Shown piece by piece: positions 1 through 9,135 of a stretch of 64,000 bases of DNA (the first letter of the stretch is position 1; each line of letters opens with the position of its first letter). The notes beneath the pieces are model-generated. The model did no database searches, was not told the origin of the DNA, and worked only from the letters and a program-made list of their open reading frames with translations. Source of the stretch: Caldilineaceae bacterium (GTDB lineage: Bacteria > Chloroflexota > Anaerolineae > Caldilineales > Caldilineaceae); NCBI GenBank assembly GCA_026645575.1, contig JAPKMW010000032.1, positions 1 through 64,000 on the forward strand. The letters run 5' to 3'. The position numbers and the translations under genes are program-made.

Positions 1-49
1 AGTTGGAGAGGGGAGATCAGCTTCCCCCCTCTCCAACTTGGAGAGGGGG
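1..49. repeat. Hairpin plus repeated arm at window edge
   Basis: Positions 1-13 and 26-38 form a 13-bp perfect stem around a 12-nt loop, and the arm word TTGGAGAGGGG recurs at 38-49. It lies just past the stop of the minus-strand gene ending at 88, so it could act as its terminator. The element may continue beyond the window. Confidence 0.5.
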
Positions 50-87
50 TGAGGTTGCCCCAACGGTTATTGGCGGCGCCCGGAAAG

Positions 88-3000
88 TTATTTGCCATCG
101 ACCAACAGCGCATAAATACCAGGCCCCCGATTGCGGGCCGACACCAGATTCGTATACGGGTCGCGATGATGAGGCGACAACGGCTGCCAGCCCGCTTGAT
201 CCCAAAAGTAAAGCGTCAGCGTCTCTTCCGCGGCCCGCTCGATCAGGACATCGTTTTCCAGGTATTGCAGGCTCACCGAAGTCATGACAGGGATGGTATT
301 GGCGGCGGCGATCAGGTTGTAGCCCCGCCCGATCACGATCTTGCCGGGGGGCAGTGGCGGCAGGTAGGTCATTTCGTGGATCGTGTAAAAGGCGCCAACC
401 GGGAGCGTAAAGGGTCGGCTGGTGGTCAACAGGAATTGACCGTCCGTCGAGAATTGGGGCGCCCAGCCGCGACTGCTGCCCCCATTGCGACTGTGTCCAT
501 CGCCCCGGTCGCGCCCACCGTTGCGACTGTGACCACCATTGCGGCTATGCCCAGGATTGCCCCCAATACGATAGGCCACAATCGTCTCTAGGCGCGTGGC
601 TTCTGCGTCACCCATGCCGGGCTGAGTGGCCCAAAGCTGGATATGCCCAATCAATGCCGGCGCCGGTAGCGAGATAACCCCGCGATAGCCAGCGCCAACT
701 TGCGTCAGAGTCACGGGCGGGGTGGCGATGCCGAACTCAGGATAGAGGCGGGCTTGCACAGCAGACAGGTCATCGACGGTGCTGGCAACGTTGGTCAAGC
801 TGATCGCCAGGGTCACGGAAGTGAGGGGCGTCACCTGGATGATGGGCTGCCAGTCCGGCGCGGTGCGCATGGTCAACCGTTCGTCGCCCGACTCAATCAC
901 CGCGCAACGAAAGGCGGTGCGTCCGCGGTCAAAGACACAGAGCCGATCCCCCAAGCGGGCGCCGCGCGCCAGCAGCCGGTTCTGACCACCAATCGGGCTG
1001 CCCAGATCATAGATATGTTCATAGTCATCAAGCGTCGTGCGGACGCCGTCGCCATCGCGCAGTAGGTAGGCCTGAGCAGATGAAGAACTGCTGCGCAAGT
1101 TGTCGTAGTCGAGGTAAAAGGTGGGATCGACCAGCGTCACCGTTGACTTGGCCGGGGGCAGGATGGTCACGGTGGTCAGGGCAAAGGGCATCCAGCTTGG
1201 CCCGGCATTGGGCACAGCGGGCGGGTGGAGCCACGGATACCATGCCTGGATCGTCGCCCATTCGGTGCGCCCTTGCCGGATCTGTTGCAGCGTCTGATGA
1301 CAAGGGCGCCGGCCCCACTGCCCGGCATCAACAATAAATTCGGTGTTATTGGGGGTATAGACATCGCCCATCGCCGTGCCGCTACAGCCACTTTGGGGGT
1401 TCAGCGTCTCCACCGCCACCAACAGCCCCGCGTCATCAAAACCCAGGTAGGTATCTTCCAAAAAGAGCAGATAGTGACCCAACTCGTGGGCCAGCACCAA
1501 CGGCCAATCCTCGCCTAGATTTTGGCCGGGTTGGCCGTAGCGATTCCAGGTTGCGCCCAGATGGACGCGCCCACTGTCATAGATCAGTTCGGGGTGCGCG
1601 CCATCAACAGTTTCGGTAATGACGATGCCGCCCACGGTAGCATAGGGGCGTAGGTGGTTGCTGGCGTGGATCACAATTTCCGCCGATCCCCAGTTATCAG
1701 CATTCTGGGTGACGGTGATGTGACCGAGCGTGACCTGGCCGTCGGTAAAGTCATAGAGATGGCGCGCCGCTTTTTTCAGATCTACGGCCAGTTGCTCCAA
1801 ATAGGGCTTGTCGGCGCTGGCATCCCATTCCAACGCCACCGTCAGGTCAAAGAGCAGCAACGGGTGCGCCCCCGAAACCGCCAACTGCTGAAGCCCCGGC
1901 TGTGTGACCGTCAGGCTTTGCGTATTGCTGATCAGGGCGTCAACACCTAGCGGAGTCGGGTCGCCGTTGGTGTAGTAGAGGCGTAATGTATCGCTGTATC
2001 GCTGGGTATAGGTCGGCGGTAGGGCAACCGGCGCCAAGGCCAACAAACGGTCACCAATGTTGACTGCGCCCCGCCCCTGTAGCAACCCCGCGTGATCGGT
2101 GACAAAGGGCTGTGCTGCCCCATACCCAAACACCGCCCCCTCTGCCGTCTGCTTGGCCGGCATCCGATAAACAATCGCATTAGAGACAGGCATTGTCCCA
2201 CTGACCACTGTCCCACTGACCACTGTCTCACTGACCACTGCAATCTGCATCCCCTGTACCCGAAAGGGGAAGGTGGTGGCGCTGCTGTAGCTCTGTTGAA
2301 AAGAACCGGCTATACTGTTGGTGTAGCGATAACTACCGGTGATGGCCTGCGTTGCCGAAAGCGGCTGGCGATAGGCCAACAGCCGCACGACGACATTGTC
2401 CGATTGGCCGTAAAAGCCCGATTGATAGAGATCCCACTGATAAACGTGTTCAATCCCGGTCTTACTGGCGCGCAAATGGGCGGTGACGGTATCGGCGGTG
2501 GCAACGGCTGGCCGCCACTGGCCGCCGCCATCTAGCGAATAAAAGGCCGCCACCCGCCCAACCGTCGCGCCCGCCGGGTCAACGAGCGTATAGGTGAGGG
2601 GAACGGTAGGGCCGGTCAACCGTTCGGCGGACGCGTAGCCATCGGCCTGATGGCTCTGGCCGGGCTGCTGCACCGTCAAGGTGGGTATATACGGGTTGCC
2701 TGTTACCGTCAAACCCTGCCGCCCATTCAAATAAAGCTCGGTAGTGGCTGGTCGCCAGGTGCCGGCGACGGTTTCCCCTTGCAACGCGACTGCGAGATCG
2801 AGGTCGCCGTCGCCATCCACATCGCCCCAGGCCAGATCATGTGCGGCAAGCGGTTGGCTCGTCCAATCGGCCCTGGTCGCGATTGTGCCGTCGATGTTGC
2901 GATAGAGGGCGATGTTGCCGACATTTTCCCCCCAGTTGGCCGCGGTCAGATCCAGATCGCCATCGCCCTCAACATCAGCCCAGACGACCCGCTCCGTCGC

Positions 3001-5001
3001 CGCTTCCTCGACCGAGATCCACGCAGCCACAGGGTTGAGGCGACCGTTCTCATTCTGGTAGATTTTGTTAGCGCCCCAATTGCCGACCGCCAGGTCAAGA
3101 TCGCCGTCACCATCCATGTCCCCCCACGCCACGCTCCGGCTGTTGTCGCGATCAGCCGACGACCAGAACGCGGTTGGCTGTAAGGTTCCGTTGTCATTGC
3201 GGTAGACTTGGTTGGGGTGTCCCCAATTGCCAACGGCCAGGTCGAGATCGCCGTCGCCATCCATGTCACCCCACGCCACGCTGCGGGTGTCCTCGGCATC
3301 AGCCGAAGCCCAGGCGGCGCTCTGCGCTAACGTCCCCCCTTCGTTGCGATAGAGCTTGTTTGGTTCACACTGCTTGCGCTCCGGGTCACAGCCATTGCCT
3401 ACAGCCAGGTCAAGATCGCCATCGCCGTCTACATCACCCCAGGCCACGCTCCAGGTGCTATCGGCGGCCGGAGCGGTCCATGCGACCTGTAGATCCAGAG
3501 AGGACGCACCACCCTCATTCCGGTAGACGACGTTCTTTTGCGCTTCACAATAAAAACAATCAGGAGGCGCAACCCGTCGCCAATTGCCGACGGCCAGGTC
3601 AAGATCGCCATCGCCATCCATATCGCCCCAGGCCACACGGGCGGTCGACGCATAAGCACCGTTACCAGCGAGCGGCGGCACAGAAGTCCAGGCGGCTTGG
3701 GCGAGCAATCGGCCATCCATGTTGGCATAGAGCCAGTTGGGCGCTTGAAACCACGCGCCGACGGCCAGGTCGAGATCGCCGTCACCATCCACGTCACCCC
3801 AGGCCACGCTGCGGTTATCGGCGGCATTGCCACGCCAGGCGGGGGCAGGCGGCAACGTTACCCCTTTCCCATTGCGATAGAGGTAATTGCCTTGGGTAAA
3901 GGTGGCATTGACATTGCCGACGGCCAGGTCGAGATCGCCGTCACCATCCACATCGCCCCAAGCCACGCTCTGGGTGCGCGATTTTTCGCTCGCCTCCCAA
4001 CCAAAACCGGCAGCCAACGTCAGTTCGCCCCCCACATTTTCATAAAGCTGATCGCCAATGATCCCGCCATCATTGCCAATGGCGAGATCCAGATCACCGT
4101 CGCCATCCATGTCGCCCCAGGCCACACTCGTGGTGTTGACCGCGACGGCTGACAGCCAGATAACCTTGTGCAGACCGTCGCCATCGTTGCGATAGACCTT
4201 GTTGGGGCTACCAGCATTGCCAACCGCCAGATCCAGGTCGCCATCCTCGTCAATGTCGCCCCAAGCCACGCTGGTTGTGTTGTCGTTATCGTTTAGCGCC
4301 CAAGCCGCCACCACCGCCAAAGTTCCCGCCTCATTGCGGTAGACACGGTTGGTCGTGCCGCCATTGCCGACGGCCAGATCCAAATCGCCGTCGCCATCCA
4401 TGTCGCCCCAGGCCACACTGCGCGTATCATCGGTGTCAACGGAGAGCCAGGTCGCCACCGCCGCCAAAGTTCCCGCCTCATTGCGATAGACCCGGTTGGC
4501 CGTGCCGCCATTGCCGACGGCCAGATCGAGATCACCGTCACCATCCAGATCACCCCAGGCGACGCTCGTGGTATTGTCGGCGTGAGGGGCAGTCCACGCG
4601 GCGATGGGTTGGAGGCTGCCGGCTACGTTCCGGTAGACCTTGTTCGGCCCGTGCCAATTGCCGACGGCCAGGTCGAGATCGCCGTCGCCATCGATGTCGC
4701 CCCAGGCAACACTGCGGGTGTCATCGGCGTCAGCGGACATCCAAGCCGCCACCGGTTGCAACAAGCGCCCCTCATTCAGGTAGACGCGGTTGGCGCCGTT
4801 GGCAATGCCGACCGCCAAGTCCAGATCGCCATCGCCATCCACATCGCCCCAAGCGACACTGGTGGCTGCGTTGTCAGGCTCCTGCGAAAGCCAAAAGGGC
4901 AGTGAACCAAGCGGCGGCAGCGTCTGGGCAGAGGTAGGGGTGGCAAAGGTCAGCATAGCGAGCAGCAGCCCAGGGATAAGAGCAGCGTAGCGCAGATTCA
5001 T
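88..5001 (-). CDS. Giant secreted FG-GAP/VCBS-repeat protein with zinc-metalloprotease-like site
   Basis: A 1637-residue protein with an N-terminal signal peptide (hydrophobic residues about 6-22, then TPTSAQ), so it is exported. Residues about 40-760 hold 14 copies of an FG-GAP-like blade with the core SVAWGDxDGDGDLDLAVGN; the DxDxDG part is the usual calcium loop. Fourteen blades would suit two seven-bladed propellers (inference). The central part (about 760-1130) looks like beta-rich domains. Residues 1172-1176 read HELGH, followed by YLLFLED, which resembles the HExxH zinc site of metalloproteases with an acidic third ligand. Near the C-terminus is a Gly/Arg/Asn-rich repeat (HSRNGG). The start at 5001 is supported by the signal peptide and an AAGGAG sequence upstream. 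Substrate and adhesion role are unknown; the HExxH region could also be non-catalytic. Confidence 0.85.
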   Translation of the reverse strand: MNLRYAALIPGLLLAMLTFATPTSAQTLPPLGSLPFWLSQEPDNAATSVAWGDVDGDGDLDLAVGIANGANRVYLNEGRLLQPVAAWMSADADDTRSVAWGDIDGDGDLDLAVGNWHGPNKVYRNVAGSLQPIAAWTAPHADNTTSVAWGDLDGDGDLDLAVGNGGTANRVYRNEAGTLAAVATWLSVDTDDTRSVAWGDMDGDGDLDLAVGNGGTTNRVYRNEAGTLAVVAAWALNDNDNTTSVAWGDIDEDGDLDLAVGNAGSPNKVYRNDGDGLHKVIWLSAVAVNTTSVAWGDMDGDGDLDLAIGNDGGIIGDQLYENVGGELTLAAGFGWEASEKSRTQSVAWGDVDGDGDLDLAVGNVNATFTQGNYLYRNGKGVTLPPAPAWRGNAADNRSVAWGDVDGDGDLDLAVGAWFQAPNWLYANMDGRLLAQAAWTSVPPLAGNGAYASTARVAWGDMDGDGDLDLAVGNWRRVAPPDCFYCEAQKNVVYRNEGGASSLDLQVAWTAPAADSTWSVAWGDVDGDGDLDLAVGNGCDPERKQCEPNKLYRNEGGTLAQSAAWASADAEDTRSVAWGDMDGDGDLDLAVGNWGHPNQVYRNDNGTLQPTAFWSSADRDNSRSVAWGDMDGDGDLDLAVGNWGANKIYQNENGRLNPVAAWISVEEAATERVVWADVEGDGDLDLTAANWGENVGNIALYRNIDGTIATRADWTSQPLAAHDLAWGDVDGDGDLDLAVALQGETVAGTWRPATTELYLNGRQGLTVTGNPYIPTLTVQQPGQSHQADGYASAERLTGPTVPLTYTLVDPAGATVGRVAAFYSLDGGGQWRPAVATADTVTAHLRASKTGIEHVYQWDLYQSGFYGQSDNVVVRLLAYRQPLSATQAITGSYRYTNSIAGSFQQSYSSATTFPFRVQGMQIAVVSETVVSGTVVSGTMPVSNAIVYRMPAKQTAEGAVFGYGAAQPFVTDHAGLLQGRGAVNIGDRLLALAPVALPPTYTQRYSDTLRLYYTNGDPTPLGVDALISNTQSLTVTQPGLQQLAVSGAHPLLLFDLTVALEWDASADKPYLEQLAVDLKKAARHLYDFTDGQVTLGHITVTQNADNWGSAEIVIHASNHLRPYATVGGIVITETVDGAHPELIYDSGRVHLGATWNRYGQPGQNLGEDWPLVLAHELGHYLLFLEDTYLGFDDAGLLVAVETLNPQSGCSGTAMGDVYTPNNTEFIVDAGQWGRRPCHQTLQQIRQGRTEWATIQAWYPWLHPPAVPNAGPSWMPFALTTVTILPPAKSTVTLVDPTFYLDYDNLRSSSSSAQAYLLRDGDGVRTTLDDYEHIYDLGSPIGGQNRLLARGARLGDRLCVFDRGRTAFRCAVIESGDERLTMRTAPDWQPIIQVTPLTSVTLAISLTNVASTVDDLSAVQARLYPEFGIATPPVTLTQVGAGYRGVISLPAPALIGHIQLWATQPGMGDAEATRLETIVAYRIGGNPGHSRNGGHSRNGGRDRGDGHSRNGGSSRGWAPQFSTDGQFLLTTSRPFTLPVGAFYTIHEMTYLPPLPPGKIVIGRGYNLIAAANTIPVMTSVSLQYLENDVLIERAAEETLTLYFWDQAGWQPLSPHHRDPYTNLVSARNRGPGIYALLVDGK

Positions 5002-5022
5002 TTGGTTCTCCTTGAAAAGAAA

Positions 5023-5272
5023 ACACTACAGCGGATGAGGGCGGGAGCGGATGGACCGACGACGGGGCAAAGACCGATACAACCACAGGTTACCTTCATA
5101 AAGAGCAACTACTCAGGCTCAGGTGCGCGGCACTAGTCAAACGATGATCGGATGAACAATCTACTCCTGACCAGTACCACGCACCTGAGCAGTTACCACA
5201 AAGACAGCCATTGCACCCCTATCCATCTGGAGTGACACAACCAGCCGCTCCCGCCCTCATCCGCTGTAGTGT
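5023..5272. repeat. 250-bp element bounded by 28-bp perfect inverted repeats
   Basis: Positions 5023-5050 and 5245-5272 are exact reverse complements (28 of 28). They enclose a gap between two minus-strand genes, and the right arm overlaps the last codons and stop of the SARP gene ending at 5257. A second, weaker inverted repeat (core CAGGTGCG / CGCACCTG) lies inside. The left arm closely resembles the repeat at 48353. No ORF inside is convincing. It may be a MITE-like element or a large terminator structure. Confidence 0.7.
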
Positions 5273-8200
5273 TGCAGCAACGCGATCTCCCCCAGTTCGC
5301 GCCGTGCGCCCAATCTGTGCAGGGTCGGCTGCGCTTGCTGGAGCAAGGCGTTCCCTTGTGCAATGTCCCCGGTGGAGATGAGGACGCGACCCCAAGCGAG
5401 TTGGGTGCAGGCGGCTTCGTAGGGATCACGATCAGTCAGGTGGGTGAGACTTTCGGCAAAGGCGGCCACGGCCAGGGTCGACTCACCGGCAGCGGCCCAG
5501 ATCTCGCCCCGCACCCGGTGGGCAATGGCCGCTTCGACGACCGATGCCAATTCGGTCGCCAGTTGCAGGGCGGTGTCAACATGGGCGTGCGCCTGCGTCA
5601 AACAGCCCTGCGCCAATGCCACCAGCGCGTGCAGATAGGCCAGTTCCACCAGGGGATAGCGGGTCTTGAGTTCCCGGGCAATGGCGGTGGCCTCGGTCAG
5701 GCTGGCAGTGGCAGCTGCCCATTCCGCCCGGTGGATCTGCACCTGGGCCAGGCTCCCCAGCACATAGGGCAGTTCGCGCCGAATGCCAAGCTCCCGGTTG
5801 AACGCCAGGGCATGGGTAAGCAGCGCCAGCGCCCCCGCCTCATCGCCCTGTTTACTATACAACAGCCCCAGCGAATTCTCAATACGCGCTTGTTGCGCCC
5901 GGTTGCCAATGCGGGCGGTCAACGTCAGCGCTTCTTGGTAGCGGGTGGCGGCGGCAGACCAATCGCCGGCCAGTTCCAGGGCGATCCCCAGGTTACAGGT
6001 GGCGACGGTCATCCAGTAGTAGTCGTGCAATTGGCGGCTGATCGCCAGGGACTCTTCCCACGCCACCCGCGCCGGTTGCCGATGGCCCTGGACATCATAA
6101 ACATTGCCCAGGTTCAAGAGCGCCGTCGCCCGCCACTGGCTGGGGTGCGGCGGCAAGTGGCGCAAGCCCTGTTCCAGCGCGGCAATGGCCGCCCCATATT
6201 GCCCCAAAATCCAGTGGAGATTGCCGGCGCGAATCCACAACGCGGCGACCAGGGCCGGTTCTACCGCCTGTGGCACCACCGCCACGGCAGCCACCCCTCC
6301 TTCCAGCCAGGTGAGCGCCGCCGTCGGTTCAGTGTTGCGGAACGCTTCGCCCATCCCCAGCGCAATGCGCGCGTGCAAGGTGGGGTGGTCAGCGGTTGTC
6401 GGTTGGGCGGCCAGCAAGGTCAACGCGGCCTGGTAATGCGCGCCAGCCGCCCCACTCTCACTGAGGAAGCCGCAAAGTTGCCCCAGCGCAAGGTTGATGT
6501 TGATACGCATTCGGCTTTGTACAGTCGGTTCCCCCCAAACGGTGTCCGGGTGTTCACTCAGGCGCAGCAGCAATTGGTGCAAGGGACGCGCCTGCCCCTG
6601 GTTGATAAAGCCCCAGACATCGACCGTCGCCAGGGCGGCAGCTTGGGCGAGGTCGCCGGCCCGTTCGTAATGGAGCGCCGCGTGGAAGGGATCGGTCAGC
6701 GCTTCGCCATAGTAGCGCGCCGCGCGCCGGTGCATGGCCTGGCGCTCGCGCCGGCTAGGCAGATCATAGTAGAAGGCGCGTACCATGGCGTGGGCGCTGT
6801 AGGCATCTTGCGTGCCGCTCTGCGCTTGGGTCAGGAGGTGGCGGTCGGTCAAGTCACGCAGCACACGCTTGAGCCGTTCCTGCCCGCTTACACACTCGAT
6901 AAGGGCGCGATCGGCAGTGTAACCCAGCAGCACAGCCACGGCAATCATGACCGTGCGCTCCTCGTCGTTCAGGCTGTCATCCACTTCCTTGGCCAGGTAG
7001 CGTTCCAGATCCGCGGCTTCCGCCAGTCGATCGAGCACCCGTGCTGGATCAGCGGCGCGGGCCAACACGTTGAGCGCCAGCGACACCAGTTGCGCGTTGC
7101 CTTCGGTGTGGGTGTAGAGACGAGCGCTCCACTCGTGCGACAGAGCCAGCCCACGCACCGCGGCCATCTGTTGTAGATCCGCTCCGGTCAAGCCCGTCAG
7201 CGGTTGCATGGCGGCGATGGGCCAATAAGCGGGCAGATGACGCGTGGTGACAATCACCGTGATCTCTTGTTGAGCAAGCAGGGGTTGCAGGCGCTTCATC
7301 AACGCTTGGATCAGCGGGTCGTCGTCGATCAGATGGAGATCATCAAAACAGAGCAGATAGCCCTGACTGCGCACCTGTTGCAGCACATAGTCCAGCAACG
7401 CAGCCGGCGGCGGTGGTTCACCACTACTCTGGCGTGCGCCCTGCAACATCTGCCATAAGTCTCCCTGCCCATGCCAGGCCAGAAAGGCAGCCAACTGCCA
7501 GATCAGGGTCATCACCCCTTCGTCGGCATGGCAACTGTGCCAGAATATCTGCTTGGTTCGGCGCGGCGCAACATCAACTGCGATGGTTTGCCACGCCGCG
7601 GCCAGTCGCACCGCCAACGCGGTTTTGCCCACGCCGGCCATACCGCTGATGACGGCCACGTTGTGTCGCGCCAGTTGTTCAGCAAAATAGGCCAGTTCCT
7701 GCTGCCGACCGATCAACGCCCCGATCAGTGGCGGCTGCGCCGGTTCGGGCGGGGCCGGTAGCGGCGGTGAGGCAATCGCAAGCGCCAAGGCTGGGGTGAG
7801 CACTGGCCCGGCAATTTCCCCCGCCAAGATTTGATCATAGAGGGCATCGGTTTCAGCAGCGGGGGGGACGCCCAGTTCATCGAGCAGAATTTGGGTCAAC
7901 GTGTCATATTGGGCCAGAGCCAGGGTGCGTTCGCCGGTGCGCGCCAGCAGGCGCATGAGTTGGCGGTGCGCCTCTTCGTGCCAGGGGGCCAACAGCAGGA
8001 GGCGACGGAGAAGCTGTTGCACCTGTTGCCACTCGCCGGCGGCTTCGTAGTAGGCGCAGAGCCGGTTGAAGGCGACCAGGGCCAATTGTTGGAGGCGCTC
8101 GCGCTGGGTCATGATCCAATGGTCCAGCAGGTCGCTGTCGCTCACGCTGAAGCCATCTAGAAAGGGGCCGTGGTAGAGGGTAATGGCTTTGTGTTGGGCG

Positions 8201-8550
8201 TCCGGCGTGCCGACGCTCAACTGTCGCGCAAAGGTGATGACATCCACTTGCTGGTCACTGGCCGGGTTGAAGGCAATGGTTTGCGCGGTGATCAACAGGT
8301 ACGGTGGGGCAGCGTCACTGTCGCCGATGGCTTTACGCAGGTTGAGCAGCGTCTGTGCCAGGTTGTGGCGGGCGGTGGTTTCCGGCGCATCAGGCCAGAG
8401 CAAACCGGCCAGCGTGGTGCGTTGGTGGGCGCGATCCTGTTCCACGGCCAAATAGATCAAAAGCGCCCGCTCCTTGGCGCTGCGAAAGCGGCTGATCGCC
8501 TGACCGTTGCGGGTGGCTTGAAAGGTGTTGAAACAGGTGATGGAGAGCAT
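5257..8550 (-). CDS. SARP-type transcriptional regulator: BTAD, NB-ARC-like ATPase and TPR repeats
   Basis: A 1097-residue one-component regulator of the AfsR/SARP type. Residues about 1-95 form the OmpR-like winged-helix DNA-binding domain and about 95-245 the BTAD helical domain. A P-loop ATPase follows: Walker A GMAGVGKT at 303-310 and Walker B CFDDLHLID with the Asp pair at 403-404. From about 640 to the end are tetratricopeptide repeats, where most repeats of the family bind proteins or peptides. In the STAND family, ATP-driven oligomerisation switches the output domain after TPR sensing. It is divergent from the small peptide gene at 8938, which it could control or sense. No clear ribosome site precedes the ATG. 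The gene's last 16 bases lie in an inverted-repeat arm. Confidence 0.88.
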   Translation of the reverse strand: MLSITCFNTFQATRNGQAISRFRSAKERALLIYLAVEQDRAHQRTTLAGLLWPDAPETTARHNLAQTLLNLRKAIGDSDAAPPYLLITAQTIAFNPASDQQVDVITFARQLSVGTPDAQHKAITLYHGPFLDGFSVSDSDLLDHWIMTQRERLQQLALVAFNRLCAYYEAAGEWQQVQQLLRRLLLLAPWHEEAHRQLMRLLARTGERTLALAQYDTLTQILLDELGVPPAAETDALYDQILAGEIAGPVLTPALALAIASPPLPAPPEPAQPPLIGALIGRQQELAYFAEQLARHNVAVISGMAGVGKTALAVRLAAAWQTIAVDVAPRRTKQIFWHSCHADEGVMTLIWQLAAFLAWHGQGDLWQMLQGARQSSGEPPPPAALLDYVLQQVRSQGYLLCFDDLHLIDDDPLIQALMKRLQPLLAQQEITVIVTTRHLPAYWPIAAMQPLTGLTGADLQQMAAVRGLALSHEWSARLYTHTEGNAQLVSLALNVLARAADPARVLDRLAEAADLERYLAKEVDDSLNDEERTVMIAVAVLLGYTADRALIECVSGQERLKRVLRDLTDRHLLTQAQSGTQDAYSAHAMVRAFYYDLPSRRERQAMHRRAARYYGEALTDPFHAALHYERAGDLAQAAALATVDVWGFINQGQARPLHQLLLRLSEHPDTVWGEPTVQSRMRININLALGQLCGFLSESGAAGAHYQAALTLLAAQPTTADHPTLHARIALGMGEAFRNTEPTAALTWLEGGVAAVAVVPQAVEPALVAALWIRAGNLHWILGQYGAAIAALEQGLRHLPPHPSQWRATALLNLGNVYDVQGHRQPARVAWEESLAISRQLHDYYWMTVATCNLGIALELAGDWSAAATRYQEALTLTARIGNRAQQARIENSLGLLYSKQGDEAGALALLTHALAFNRELGIRRELPYVLGSLAQVQIHRAEWAAATASLTEATAIARELKTRYPLVELAYLHALVALAQGCLTQAHAHVDTALQLATELASVVEAAIAHRVRGEIWAAAGESTLAVAAFAESLTHLTDRDPYEAACTQLAWGRVLISTGDIAQGNALLQQAQPTLHRLGARRELGEIALLQHYSG

Positions 8551-8937
8551 CGAATGAATTGACTCTGGGCTAGGCGACTAAGAAATGATTGGAGATTGAG
8601 AGATTAAGAGATTGTCACCTGTAATCTCTTAATCTCTCAATCTCGTTAATACACACCTTATTTAATTGCCGTTCCTAAACAACTACAGACTCCCGACTAT
8701 CAACAACTCGCCCCAATTCTGTTGATACTTTCTTGACCGCCGCCCGCTATGCTGTGACCAGCGGCGAATGAGGGAGAAAATAGCGTGCTAAGAACGTATT
8801 GCTACCCGCTATCGCCCACCGGGTCAAGTCGATGGTTTGCAAAGCAGCGGGAGTCATGCCCCGTTGAGGGATCCCCCCATCACAAGACCCTTTCCAGAAA
8901 CCCATTGTATCCTGTTTCACGAAAGGAGAAGCTTGCG
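8551..8937. other. Divergent intergenic region, regulatory
   Basis: A 387-base gap between the divergently transcribed SARP gene and the small peptide gene. It holds the 22-bp hairpin at 8592-8644. A longer in-frame extension of the peptide ORF back to 8785 exists, but it lacks coding character. No confident sigma-70 promoter was found. Confidence 0.5.
8592..8644. repeat. 22-bp perfect hairpin of GAGATT-type words
   Basis: Positions 8592-8613 and 8623-8644 are perfectly complementary with a 9-nt loop. The arms are built from the words GAGATT and AGATTA, as in the elements at 22697, 45076 and 57225. It lies upstream of the SARP start, so a simple terminator role for either neighbour is not obvious. 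Confidence 0.75.
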
Positions 8938-9087
8938 ATGAACACCAAGCGTATTGCCCAATTTGTCGTTGCTGTTGTGTTGACCTTTGCAACCGTGGTT
9001 GGTTCCGGTGTGGTGGCCGAGCAGATCGGGTGGGCTGTTGGCACAGCAGTCTACGCCTGCGGCACCAGTGCCGGCGGTGGTTGCTAA
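8938..9087 (+). CDS. Small exported peptide with C-terminal Cys motif
   Basis: A 49-residue peptide. Residues 3-5 are basic (TKR), 7-28 are hydrophobic, and the tail reads YACGTSAGGGC, with Cys at position 41 and at the final residue 49. The ATG at 8938 has a good ribosome site (GAAAGGAGAA, about 6 nt upstream), which argues for a real gene. A 14-bp terminator hairpin follows 12 bases after the stop. It is flanked by a divergent SARP-TPR regulator and a convergent TPR/SARP pair. It could be a membrane microprotein, a signalling pheromone or the precursor of a disulfide- or thioether-bridged peptide. No maturation enzyme is adjacent, and I do not recognise the family. Confidence 0.6.
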   Translation: MNTKRIAQFVVAVVLTFATVVGSGVVAEQIGWAVGTAVYACGTSAGGGC

Positions 9088-9098
9088 CCGAGCCAGAG

Positions 9099-9135
9099 AA
9101 TCGGAGCAAAATATCACATTCATTTTGCTCCGATT
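9099..9135. terminator. Bidirectional terminator hairpin
   Basis: A 14-bp perfect stem (9099-9112 with 9122-9135) lies between the convergent small peptide gene and the TPR gene. Its right arm overlaps the TPR stop codon. A T-run (TTTTT) begins about 15 bases further on, so classical intrinsic termination is plausible but not textbook. Confidence 0.6.

Noticed and set aside
3174..4937. Several plus-strand ORFs and a CRISPR-like periodic repeat in 2795-4900
   Set aside because: The period comes from the 14 FG-GAP blades of the minus-strand protein; there are no exact direct repeats with unique spacers and no cas genes.
5269..7176. 635-residue plus-strand ORF opposite the SARP regulator
   Set aside because: It is antisense to a protein with clear BTAD, ATPase and TPR motifs, and its own translation shows no domain. 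A GC-rich third position opens such frames.
8785..8937. Longer start for the small peptide gene
   Set aside because: The upstream codons are not protein-like, and the ATG at 8938 has the ribosome site and the signal-like N-terminus.
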